This document shows positions 29,458 through 36,710 of a stretch of 64,000 bases of DNA, piece after piece. Origin of the DNA: Hyphomicrobiales bacterium. GTDB lineage: Bacteria; Pseudomonadota; Alphaproteobacteria; Rickettsiales; JACKKO01. The DNA lies in assembly GCA_024236395.1 (NCBI GenBank), contig JACKKO010000003.1, positions 104,859-168,858 of the forward strand, given 5' to 3'. The number at the start of each line of letters is the position of its first letter. The first letter of the stretch is position 1. The notes below the pieces were generated by a model, which had not been told where the DNA came from, made no database searches, and worked only from the letters and a program-made list of their open reading frames with translations. A program made the position numbers and the translations under genes.

Positions 29458-30099
29458 ATGTCAGAAAAACTACCGTTTATAAACTCGTATGGACTAGTTT
29501 TCAAAATCCTGAATAAGATAATAGAAGCGCAAACACCACCAAAATATACACAAGACTTTCAATCCACTGTCATTGGTTATGGTAGCGGTAGCGCTAGGCC
29601 TTTTATCCCGTTACTGAAGAAAATAGATTTTCTTCAGTCAGATGGTACTCCTACAGAGCTATATAAAAAGTTTCGTAATGATTCATTTAGGGGTCAAGCG
29701 ATGGCCGAAGCTATTAAAATAGGTTATGCGCCATTGTATAAAATAAACGAATACGCACACGAATTAGAGAAATCAAAACTGAAAGATGCTGTTATTCAAG
29801 TTACGGGCTTCGACAAAACTAACAGCACGGTAAAAGCTATTGTGGGAACATTTGAAGCATTAAAAGATTACGCAGACTTCGATATTACAGAAACGGAGCA
29901 TGCTACAACCTCAGCAGAGGATAAACCTGAAGTGAAACTACCAAGTCAGCACATACCACAACAACCTCAACCTTCAGAAAATAGAAATAGAGGAATGAAC
30001 CTATCCTATACAATTAACCTGAACCTTCCCGCCTCAAAAGATTCTGAAGTGTTTGATGCTATATTCAAAAGTCTAAAAGAAAATCTTTTGGGGGATTAA
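29458..30099 (+). CDS. DUF5343-like protein, first gene of HEPN cassette
   Basis: The 213-residue protein resembles the DUF5343 family in residues about 5-145: an initial helix pair, then G-S-G-S-A-R-P-F-I-P-L-L-K-K-I-D-F-L, D-G-T-P-T-E-L-Y-K-K-F-R and V-K-A-I-V-G-T-F-E-A-L-K. A Gln/Pro/Glu-rich linker (about 145-180) leads to a short C-terminal strand-helix segment. No catalytic motif is visible; the fold looks like a winged-helix DNA- or protein-binding module. It is directly followed, without a gap, by the HEPN gene, suggesting that it controls or recruits that protein. Base composition is lower in GC than the flanking housekeeping genes. Family recognition is from memory of conserved motifs, not from a search. 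Confidence 0.7.
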   Translation: MSEKLPFINSYGLVFKILNKIIEAQTPPKYTQDFQSTVIGYGSGSARPFIPLLKKIDFLQSDGTPTELYKKFRNDSFRGQAMAEAIKIGYAPLYKINEYAHELEKSKLKDAVIQVTGFDKTNSTVKAIVGTFEALKDYADFDITETEHATTSAEDKPEVKLPSQHIPQQPQPSENRNRGMNLSYTINLNLPASKDSEVFDAIFKSLKENLLGD

Positions 30100-30684
30100 A
30101 TGAGCAAACATCATCAAGATATTATTCGCAACTTTGGTATGGCAAACATGCTTACCGAAGTTGGGCTTGATAAAATTGAACGTGAGTACAACATTGATTT
30201 ACGCAAGGGTGCTGGGCAAGAAGACAGAGATGAGAAATACTACCCTCAATTTGAAGCTGCAATTCGCAATGAAGCTGCTCAAATGGCGCAGCATTATGAA
30301 ATATTTTACTGTTTAGAGAAATCGATAAGAGGCATCATTCGTGATAGACTCCAGGAATTTGGAGAGAATTGGTGGGAAGAAAAAATACCGGAGCAGGTTA
30401 AAACTGAAGCAAAAAAAAGACACGAAGAGGAATTGGGGCGTGGCGTTACGCCGAGATCATATGATCTTCTCGATTACACAAACTTCGGCGAGCTTAACAC
30501 GATAATCAATAAAAACTGGGACGAGTCGTTTAGTGATATGTTCTCTAATAGAGATGCAGTTAGAAACGTTATGACAATGCTTAACACCCTCAGAGGGCCG
30601 ATTGCCCATTGTTCACCTTTAGCAGAAGATGAAGTAACGCGACTCCATATGAGCCTTAGAGATTGGTTCAGGCTAATGGAATAG
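30100..30684 (+). CDS. Swt1-type HEPN domain protein, candidate ribonuclease effector
   Basis: The 194-residue protein begins immediately after the stop of the DUF5343-like gene. It is mostly helical. A C-terminal HEPN core (about 62-194) contains E-K-S-I-R-G-I-I-R-D-R-L and the catalytic R-x4-H motif R165-G-P-I-A-H170, followed by polar residues. Such domains occur in the Swt1 endoribonuclease and in many toxin and abortive-infection proteins, where R-x4-H cleaves RNA. The length and motif position resemble proteins annotated as Swt1 family HEPN domain-containing. RNA cleavage and a defence or toxin role are inference. An alternative is a regulatory HEPN that binds nucleotides without cleavage. 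Confidence 0.7.
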   Translation: MSKHHQDIIRNFGMANMLTEVGLDKIEREYNIDLRKGAGQEDRDEKYYPQFEAAIRNEAAQMAQHYEIFYCLEKSIRGIIRDRLQEFGENWWEEKIPEQVKTEAKKRHEEELGRGVTPRSYDLLDYTNFGELNTIINKNWDESFSDMFSNRDAVRNVMTMLNTLRGPIAHCSPLAEDEVTRLHMSLRDWFRLME

Positions 30685-30689
30685 ACGAG

Positions 30690-30911
30690 ATGAAACAGCA
30701 GAAAATTAACGAAATCATCGACTTCGTTCAAAATGACACCCGCTCAAAAGACGAAATCTTCGAGTCACTGAAGCAGCAGATTCAGGACGACCACAATGGC
30801 CAGCTATCGGAGGAGGAAGCAGTCGATGCCACCCGTCGTCTCATCGGCCTTTTTGAGCTTTTTAGCGATATGTACGATGACAAAAAACGGCGCGAACTCC
30901 AAGAGGACTAG
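30690..30911 (+). CDS. Small acidic protein, third gene of HEPN cassette
   Basis: The ATG at 30690, 5 bases after the HEPN stop, gives 73 residues; an upstream in-frame ATG at 30663 lies within the HEPN gene. The product is highly charged and acidic (E-S-L-K-Q-Q-I-Q-D-D, S-E-E-E-A-V-D-A) and should form two or three helices. It has no known motif. Small acidic proteins encoded next to HEPN toxins are often antitoxins, but here that is only a suggestion. Its codon use looks closer to the chromosome average than that of the two genes before it. Confidence 0.5.
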   Translation: MKQQKINEIIDFVQNDTRSKDEIFESLKQQIQDDHNGQLSEEEAVDATRRLIGLFELFSDMYDDKKRRELQED

Positions 30912-31026
30912 AACCAGAAAAACCGTTGTATAGCAACGCATTAGGAAAATCCCCGCTTTCAGATCACCGAATTTTGAACCTTGAGAATCTTGGGTAAGCA
31001 AGCACCACAAGGGATGCTATTGAGAA

Positions 31027-31102
<76 letters not shown>

Positions 31103-31192
31103 ACATAAGATATTGTTGGATGCGGTTTATAATATCTTGCGGCGTGATGTGCAAGCCTAAGGTCCTAATCCCCTTCTAAATATCAACAGGAC

Positions 31193-31972
31193 CTAGTCAC
31201 GCAATGCATAAAGCGCGATGGCGGCGGCATTGGAAACATTGAGGCTTTCTACGGCGCGCGTCATGGGGATGGCGGCCAGCAAGTCGCAATGTTCGCGCGT
31301 CAGGCGGCGCAGCCCTTTGCCCTCCGCACCCATCACTATCACTTTGCGGGCATAACGCGGAAGCTGCTCCAGTGTTTGCTCGGCTTCGCCATCCATGCCA
31401 ATACACCAGAAGTCCGCCTTTTTAAGCTGTTCCAGCGTGGCGGAGAGATTCGTTACACGTACCAGTGGCACGCGCTCCAGCGCGCCGGAGGCGGATTTGG
31501 CGAGTACGCCGGATTCCTGGGCGGCATGATCCTGCGGCTGGATAACGGCGGCTACGCCAAACGCGGCGGCGGTACGCAGAATCGCCCCCACATTGTGCGG
31601 ATCGGTGACCTGATCCAGTATCAGCAGCGTTTGTGGCTGGCCTTCCGGGGCCAGGATAGCCTCCAGTGATGGGCCGGGGAGTGGCGCTGTCAGCAGGGCC
31701 AGCCCCTGATGCACGGCGCCCTCAGGCAGGAGCTGGGCAATTTCGTGCGTGCTCATTTCTTCCACCGGGTGTTGCAGAGATGCTGGCAATAGCTCCCGTG
31801 ACTGGGAGGCTGCACAGAGGCGTTTTATTTTGCGCGCCGGGTTGGCCAGTGCGGCCAATACCGGGTGTTTTCCATAGAGCCAGAGCTGGTTGGTGTTTTT
31901 GTTCTGGTGTTTGGGCGCCGGGCGTTTTTCGTGTTTGCCATGATGGGGGCGGGAGCGTTTACTGTGTTTCAT
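31193..31972 (-). CDS. rlmB: 23S rRNA 2'-O-methyltransferase, RlmB/TrmH family
   Basis: The 259-residue SPOUT-class enzyme would methylate the ribose of G2251 in the 23S rRNA P-loop. A basic N-terminal tail of about 28 residues (histidine, lysine and arginine) precedes the substrate-binding domain (L-W-L-Y-G-K-H-P-V, H-Q-G-L-A). The SPOUT motifs are complete: D-Q-V-T-D-P-H-N-V-G-A-I-L-R-T-A-A near residue 120, M-G-A-E-G-K-G-L-R near 220 and I-P-M-T-R-A-V-E-S-L-N-V-S-N at the end. It is divergent from tRNA-Tyr. Confidence 0.93.
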   Translation of the reverse strand: MKHSKRSRPHHGKHEKRPAPKHQNKNTNQLWLYGKHPVLAALANPARKIKRLCAASQSRELLPASLQHPVEEMSTHEIAQLLPEGAVHQGLALLTAPLPGPSLEAILAPEGQPQTLLILDQVTDPHNVGAILRTAAAFGVAAVIQPQDHAAQESGVLAKSASGALERVPLVRVTNLSATLEQLKKADFWCIGMDGEAEQTLEQLPRYARKVIVMGAEGKGLRRLTREHCDLLAAIPMTRAVESLNVSNAAAIALYALRD

Positions 31973-32015
31973 GCTGGGTCTTTAGGCGGAATACACATTC
32001 TTTGCAAGCAATTGA

Positions 32016-32044
32016 TTGCAACGGCGGGAAGGATTGGTTATAAC
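32016..32044 (+). promoter_or_regulatory. Sigma-70 promoter of tRNA-Tyr
   Basis: TTGCAA (32016-32021), a 17-base spacer and TATAAC (32039-32044) lie about 50 bases before tRNA-Tyr. Confidence 0.6.
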
Positions 32045-32096
32045 ATGCGCGCCCGAGATTACCCGAAAGGGTCTGTACCGGGTGAAAGCTCCGTGT

Positions 32097-32182
32097 GGAG
32101 GGATGGCCGAGCGGTCAATGGCAGCAGACTGTAAATCTGCCGACGTAAGTCTACGAAGGTTCGAATCCTTCTCCCTCCACCA
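32097..32182 (+). tRNA. tRNA-Tyr (anticodon GTA)
   Basis: This is an 86-base class II tRNA with a long variable arm (CCGACGTAAGTCTACG region), acceptor GGAGGGA/TCCCTCC, discriminator A and encoded CCA. The loop CTGTAAA presents GTA. It is flanked by its own promoter and terminator, so it is a single transcription unit. Confidence 0.96.
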
Positions 32183-32184
32183 TT

Positions 32185-32220
32185 TAAAATAAAGGGCCAC
32201 TTCAGGGGCCTTTTATTTTA
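32185..32220 (+). terminator. Rho-independent terminator of tRNA-Tyr
   Basis: A stem of about 14 pairs (TAAAATAAAGGGCC against GGCCTTTTATTTTA, one G-U pair) has an eight-base loop and a T-rich 3' arm. It starts 2 bases after the tRNA end. Confidence 0.85.
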
Positions 32221-32239
32221 TGGGGGCAGAGCTGACGAC

Positions 32240-32313
32240 AAAATGCCAACGGCATTTTGGACGGCGAGTATACGAGCCGCCCGGAGGGTGAAGAAAACGC
32301 CTTGGCATTTTCT
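32240..32313. repeat. Intergenic palindromic repeat pair
   Basis: A perfect palindrome AAAATGCC-AAC-GGCATTTT (32240-32258) is followed about 35 bases later by a related, imperfect copy (AAAACGCCTTGGCATTTT, near 32295-32313). Between them is a GC-rich inverted segment (GGCGAG-TATA-CGAGCC-like). No gene overlaps. It may be a dispersed palindromic element or a strong transcription barrier for the convergent gene at 32326. Confidence 0.45.
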
Positions 32314-32325
32314 GAATCAATCCTT

Positions 32326-32742
32326 TTAATCTTTAATATCCCACCCGATAACCTGTTTGTTTTCTAAAATTATACGTATACCATAGCGATTTCCTCCTTT
32401 GTGGCGATACTTCCATATTTCTTTTGTCTTTGTTCTTAAAACGCTCTCGTCAATATCTATGGGCTTTCCTAATGCATCTTCCAGCTGTTCTGAGGTTTGT
32501 CCTTGCCAGAAGCGCTTACGCATAATGTTTTCAACGATTTCAGCATCGTTGTATTTCAGTGTTAATTCTTTTTTTCTCCGGGTATCGCATAAGGTGGTAT
32601 ATAGAAATATAGCCGCCACAATCAAAAGGAATGTAGAAATTATAGTTAGTCCGCCAAATGATTCTACAGCTGTGCTTATAAAGTAAAAGGGTAACGCAAT
32701 AAGTGCCAATACGCCCCATAATTGCGACTCTATCTTCTTCAT
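32326..32742 (-). CDS. Small membrane protein with C-terminal OmlA/SmpA-like segment, function unknown
   Basis: The 138-residue protein has two hydrophobic helices (about residues 8-25 and 32-50) and a basic linker (R-R-K-K-E-L). A soluble part of about 85 residues follows, with I-V-E-N-I-M-R-K-R-F-W-Q-G-Q-T-S-E-Q-L then D-A-L-G-K-P and a final strand V-I-G-W-D. The helix-then-strand pattern with LG-x-P resembles small OmlA/SmpA-type folds; this is a weak comparison. It lies between the tRNA-Tyr terminator and the nuo promoter region and is transcribed away from nuo. It is AT-rich relative to its neighbours. Confidence 0.55.
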   Translation of the reverse strand: MKKIESQLWGVLALIALPFYFISTAVESFGGLTIISTFLLIVAAIFLYTTLCDTRRKKELTLKYNDAEIVENIMRKRFWQGQTSEQLEDALGKPIDIDESVLRTKTKEIWKYRHKGGNRYGIRIILENKQVIGWDIKD

Positions 32743-32962
32743 ATACTTTTATCCATTTGGCCAGTCCCTTGCGCAAGAAGTAAATGCTACAGCGATTTGC
32801 TTAAAATGCAATTCTATGGTGTCTTTTTATTATACAGAGTATTGCAAAAATAAAATAAGGTGAGCTAGATCGGTGTATAGTAGTCCAGTGTGGTTGATGG
32901 GTGGTGTAAAGTTTGGCTTGCCACAACACGCCTAAAAAATACGCATCGTATCTGGAAAACCG

Positions 32963-32990
32963 TTGACATACGAGTGGGATCGGTTAGACA
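32963..32990 (+). promoter_or_regulatory. Candidate sigma-70 promoter of the nuo operon
   Basis: A consensus TTGACA (32963-32968), a 16-base spacer and TAGACA (32985-32990) lie about 40 bases before nuoA. The remaining upstream gap (32743-32962) shows no gene. Confidence 0.5.
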
Positions 32991-33028
32991 TGGCACAGCG
33001 CTAAAGCCAGCTATTAATAACAGGTTCC

Positions 33029-33394
33029 ATGGAAGCATACTTAACCGCGTATTTTCCTATTATTGTATTTCTCGGCATTGCTTTTGGTCTTGCATTGGTG
33101 ATGTTGATTATCCCCGCTATCCTGGCGATGCACAAGCCGGATACAGAAAAGCTTTCCTCCTATGAGTGTGGGTTTGACCCGTTTGAAGACTCCCGAAAGC
33201 CATTTGATGTACGGTTTTACCTTGTCTCGATTCTCTTTATTATTTTCGATCTGGAAATTGCATTCCTCTTCCCGTGGGCGGTTTCATTGGGGAATATCGG
33301 GATGGTGGGTTTCTGGTCGATGATGCTGTTTTTGGGGGTGCTCACGGTGGGCTTCATCTATGAATGGCGGAAAGGGGCGCTGGAATGGGAATAG
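33029..33394 (+). CDS. nuoA: NADH-quinone oxidoreductase subunit A
   Basis: The 121-residue inner-membrane subunit of complex I has three helices. The conserved loop after helix 1 carries K-L-S-S-Y-E-C-G-F-D-P-F, including the cysteine and acidic residues near the quinone site, and F-D-V-R-F-Y-L-V follows. It heads the operon and overlaps nuoB by 10 bases. Confidence 0.96.
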   Translation: MEAYLTAYFPIIVFLGIAFGLALVMLIIPAILAMHKPDTEKLSSYECGFDPFEDSRKPFDVRFYLVSILFIIFDLEIAFLFPWAVSLGNIGMVGFWSMMLFLGVLTVGFIYEWRKGALEWE

Positions 33395-33951
33395 ACCTCA
33401 GCCGTATTGATCTCACCCAGCCATTGCCAAAGGGCGTGGAACAGGATGCGCTGCTGGGGCTGGTGAGCGAGGAAATCAGCAATAAAGGCTTTGTTGTTGC
33501 GTCATTTGATAAGCTGGCCAACTGGGCGCGTAGTGGTTCGCTATGGCCGATGACGTTTGGTCTGGCCTGTTGTGCCGTGGAAATGATGCAGGCAGCCGCC
33601 AGCCGCTATGATATGGACCGGTTTGGGCTGCTGTTCCGTCCTAGCCCGCGTCAGTCGGACGTGATGATTGTGGCAGGAACGCTGACCAACAAAATGGCGC
33701 CGGCATTGCGGAAGGTCTATGATCAGATGGCCGAACCGCGCTGGGTGATATCCATGGGGAGCTGCGCCAATGGCGGAGGCTATTACCATTATTCCTATTC
33801 CGTGGTGCGCGGGTGTGACCGTATTGTGCCGGTGGATGTGTATGTGCCGGGTTGCCCCCCCACGGCGGAAGCGCTGCTATATGGCGTGCTGCAATTACAG
33901 AAAAAAATTCGCCGGGGCGGAGAAACCACCATTAAGCGGGTGCAGGTATGA
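33385..33951 (+). CDS. nuoB: NADH-quinone oxidoreductase subunit B
   Basis: The ATG at 33385 gives 188 residues. NuoB carries the last iron-sulfur cluster, N2, before quinone. Ligand motifs are G-L-A-C-C-A-V-E-M, G-S-C-A-N-G-G-G-Y-Y and P-G-C-P-P-T-A-E. An extra frame extension to 33364 would only lengthen the overlap with nuoA. It overlaps nuoC by 4 bases. Confidence 0.97.
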   Translation: MGIDLSRIDLTQPLPKGVEQDALLGLVSEEISNKGFVVASFDKLANWARSGSLWPMTFGLACCAVEMMQAAASRYDMDRFGLLFRPSPRQSDVMIVAGTLTNKMAPALRKVYDQMAEPRWVISMGSCANGGGYYHYSYSVVRGCDRIVPVDVYVPGCPPTAEALLYGVLQLQKKIRRGGETTIKRVQV

Positions 33952-34565
33952 TGCGGCAGGAAACCATTGCTGCATTGGCAGAATATTATGGCAAGGCATT
34001 GCCGGACGACCTGAAAACAGAAATCGTTACGCACAAAGATACGGTTTCCCTGCAATCCACGCCCGATAGGGTTTTACGCCTTCTGTTATTCCTCCGGGAT
34101 GACGGGGCGTGCATGTTCAAGGTGTTAACGGATATTTGTGGGGTGGATTACCCGGAGCAGAAGAAACGCTTTGAAGTGGTTTATAACTTGCTGAGTCTCA
34201 AACATAATCGCCGTATCCGCGTGAAAGTGCAGGTGGCCGATGGCGAAGAAGTACCCTCAGCAACGGGTATCTATAGTGCGGCGGGATGGTTTGAGCGCGA
34301 AGTATTTGATATGTATGGGGTGCGCTTCAGTGGCAACCCGGATCTGCGCCGTATTCTCACGGATTATGGCTTTGAAGGCCATCCGCAGCGCAAGGATTTC
34401 CCCCAAACGGGATATAAGGAAGTGCGTTACGATATTGAAAAGAAACGCGTGGTCTATGAGCCGGTGGTGCTGCGGCAGGAGTTCCGCAGTTTTGATTTCC
34501 TGAGCCCTTGGGAAGGGACAGATTATAGGTTGCCGGGCGATGAGAAAGCCACGAAGGAGGGCTAA
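33948..34565 (+). CDS. nuoC: NADH-quinone oxidoreductase subunit C
   Basis: The 205-residue hydrophilic subunit corresponds to the 30 kDa subunit of complex I. The signature E-R-E-V-F-D-M-Y-G-V-R-F-S-G is followed by R-R-I-L-T-D-Y-G-F-E-G-H-P-Q-R-K-D-F-P. It is separate from nuoD, as in alphaproteobacteria and unlike the NuoCD fusion of E. coli. It is followed at once by an orphan membrane-protein gene, not by nuoD. Confidence 0.96.
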   Translation: MMRQETIAALAEYYGKALPDDLKTEIVTHKDTVSLQSTPDRVLRLLLFLRDDGACMFKVLTDICGVDYPEQKKRFEVVYNLLSLKHNRRIRVKVQVADGEEVPSATGIYSAAGWFEREVFDMYGVRFSGNPDLRRILTDYGFEGHPQRKDFPQTGYKEVRYDIEKKRVVYEPVVLRQEFRSFDFLSPWEGTDYRLPGDEKATKEG

Positions 34566-34566
34566 T

Positions 34567-34923
34567 ATGGCAGAGCAGGGTACGACGGTAAAAGGCGCAC
34601 TTTCGCGTGCATGGAATGGTCAGGAGCGCCTGTGGAAGGTGTTCTGGATTTATGGTGTGGTGGTGGGGCTTGTTATTGGCTTCCTGGCCGGGATATTGGT
34701 GCTCACGCTATTTGGAGCGGAATACGTGCCGGGCCGTATCATTAATTTTGTGATTCTTCCCTATAAGATATGGATTTGGGTAGCACTGTGGCGCTGTGCC
34801 TTTAATACCAACTGGAAAATACTGGGCTACGTGGTTCGTGTAATGATTGCACTGGATGTTATTGGCATGACGTTAAGTGTGATTACGGGCAGCAGCGGTA
34901 TTCAGCCGCGAGTTACGGGATAG
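34567..34923 (+). CDS. Orphan membrane protein between nuoC and nuoD
   Basis: The ATG at 34567, 1 base after the nuoC stop and preceded by a GGAGG ribosome site inside nuoC, gives 118 residues. A polar N-terminus with W-N-G-Q-E-R-L-W-K-V is followed by three hydrophobic helices (about 22-48, 58-78 and 82-103). The final ~12 residues are polar. It is not a standard complex I subunit and I recognise no family. Codon use is like nuo and the spacing is tight, so it is cotranscribed and translationally linked. It may be an accessory or assembly protein; that is inference from position only. Confidence 0.65.
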   Translation: MAEQGTTVKGALSRAWNGQERLWKVFWIYGVVVGLVIGFLAGILVLTLFGAEYVPGRIINFVILPYKIWIWVALWRCAFNTNWKILGYVVRVMIALDVIGMTLSVITGSSGIQPRVTG

Positions 34924-34932
34924 TATGTAGCC

Positions 34933-36111
34933 ATGACGGAAGTCTCTATAAAGAACATGACGTTGAATTTCGGGCCGCAGCATCCTGCGGCACACGGGGT
35001 GCTGCGTCTGATTCTGGAGATGGATGGTGAAGTAGTGGAGCGTGCCGATCCGCATATCGGGTTGCTGCACCGTGGTACGGAAAAATTAATGGAGTACCGA
35101 ACGTATTTGCAGGCGCTGCCGTATCTGGATCGGCTGGATTATGTATCGCCGATGGTGCAGGAACACGCGTACTGCTTGGCGGTGGAAGCGTTGCTGGGCT
35201 GTGAGGTGCCACTGCGGGCGCAGTATATCCGTGTCATGTTTGATGAGCTGACACGGATTCTGAACCACATCCTGAATATCACAACCTTTGCCATTGATGT
35301 GGGGGCCACGACGCCGCTGCTCTGGCTGTTTGAGGAGCGTGAGCGGATTATCGAGTTTTATGAACGGGTGTCCGGTTCACGGATGCATGCGGCGTATTAT
35401 CGTCCGGGTGGCGTAGCGCGTGATCTGCCGGGTGGGTTGTTAGAAGATATTGCAAAATTTGTGGAAACATTTCCCAAAATGCTGGCGGATACGGAAGACT
35501 TGCTGACGGAGAATCGCATTTTCAAACAGCGCACGGTGGATATTGGGGTGGTAAGCAGTACACAGGCACAGGATTGGGGCTTCTCCGGCCCGATGCTGCG
35601 CGCCAGCGGCATTGCTTGGGATTTGCGTAAGTCACAGCCTTATGCCGTCTACGAAGATATGGATTTTGATATCCCAGTCGGCAGGAATGGGGATTGCTAC
35701 GATCGTTACCTCATTCGTGTGCTGGAAATGTATGAATCCATACGCATTATTCGGCAATGCTTGGAAAATATGCCGTCTGGTGCCGTGCAAACATTGGATC
35801 GTAAAGTCGCACCACCACCACGAGCCGAAATGAAAACCTCGATGGAGGCGTTAATCCATCACTTTAAACTTTATACCGAAGGTTTCCATGTGAAGGCGGG
35901 TGAGGTCTATGCAGCAGTGGAAGCGCCCAAGGGCGAATTCGGTATTTATCTGGTGGCAGATGGTAGCAATAAGCCCTATCGCTGCCGTGTGCGCGCTCCG
36001 GGATTCCCACATTTGCAGGGGCTTGATTTTATGTCGCGCGGTCATATGCTGGCCGACGTTGTGGCCGTGCTCGGCTCACAGGATATTGTGTTTGGAGAAG
36101 TGGATCGATGA
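34933..36111 (+). CDS. nuoD: NADH-quinone oxidoreductase subunit D
   Basis: The 392-residue 49 kDa subunit lines the quinone cavity with NuoB. Landmarks: N-F-G-P-Q-H-P-A-A-H-G-V-L-R near the N-terminus, H-I-G-L-L-H-R-G-T-E-K, D-Y-V-S-P-M, and the C-terminal D-I-V-F-G-E-V-D-R shared with the large subunit of NiFe hydrogenases. It starts 9 bases after the orphan gene and overlaps nuoE by 4 bases. Confidence 0.97.
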   Translation: MTEVSIKNMTLNFGPQHPAAHGVLRLILEMDGEVVERADPHIGLLHRGTEKLMEYRTYLQALPYLDRLDYVSPMVQEHAYCLAVEALLGCEVPLRAQYIRVMFDELTRILNHILNITTFAIDVGATTPLLWLFEERERIIEFYERVSGSRMHAAYYRPGGVARDLPGGLLEDIAKFVETFPKMLADTEDLLTENRIFKQRTVDIGVVSSTQAQDWGFSGPMLRASGIAWDLRKSQPYAVYEDMDFDIPVGRNGDCYDRYLIRVLEMYESIRIIRQCLENMPSGAVQTLDRKVAPPPRAEMKTSMEALIHHFKLYTEGFHVKAGEVYAAVEAPKGEFGIYLVADGSNKPYRCRVRAPGFPHLQGLDFMSRGHMLADVVAVLGSQDIVFGEVDR

Positions 36112-36710
36112 CCGCTACCAAAGAAAAAGAAACATTCAGCTTTAATGCTGAAAATAAAAAGCGCGTGAAGCAGATTCTGGCAAAATACCCGGCAGGGCGC
36201 CAGAAAAGCGGCACGATTCCGCTGCTGGATCTGGCGCAGCGCCAGAATGGTGGCTGGCTATCTATTCCGGCGATCGAGCACGTGGCCGAAGTGGTGAATG
36301 AGCCGTATATTCGCGTGTATGAAGTGGCTAGTTTCTATAGCATGTTCAATCTGAAGCCGGTGGGAAAACACTTTATTCAGGTGTGCCGTACTACGCCATG
36401 CTGGCTGCGTGGTTCCGATGAAATTACCGAGACGTGCAAACGCAAGCTGGGCATTGGGCTGAAGGAAACCACTAAGGACGGCCAGTTTACGCTGGTGGAA
36501 GTGGAATGTCTGGGAGCGTGTGCTAATGCGCCAATGGTGCAGATTAATGATGATTATTACGAAGACCTGAACGCGCAGCGTATGGAGCGCCTGATAGATG
36601 ACTTGCAGGCAGAGCGCGAAGTGAAGGTGGGCTCGCAGGCCGGGCGCTATTGCTCCGCGCCGATGGATGGGCTGACAACGCTACAGTCGCTGGATGAGGA
36701 GAATGAGTAA
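36108..36710 (+). CDS. nuoE: NADH-quinone oxidoreductase subunit E
   Basis: The 200-residue 24 kDa subunit binds a 2Fe-2S cluster. Its ligands are Cys in C-R-T-T-P-C-W-L-R-G and V-E-C-L-G-A-C-A-N-A-P. The thioredoxin-like domain is complete. A C-terminal extension of about 30 residues (A-E-R-E-V-K-V-G-S-Q-A-G-R) is usual in alphaproteobacteria. The stop overlaps the nuoF start (TAATG). Confidence 0.96.
   Translation: MTATKEKETFSFNAENKKRVKQILAKYPAGRQKSGTIPLLDLAQRQNGGWLSIPAIEHVAEVVNEPYIRVYEVASFYSMFNLKPVGKHFIQVCRTTPCWLRGSDEITETCKRKLGIGLKETTKDGQFTLVEVECLGACANAPMVQINDDYYEDLNAQRMERLIDDLQAEREVKVGSQAGRYCSAPMDGLTTLQSLDEENE

Noticed and set aside
29240..31026. HEPN cassette as part of a prophage or integrative element
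   Set aside because: No integrase, terminase, structural gene or tRNA-end direct repeat was found around it.
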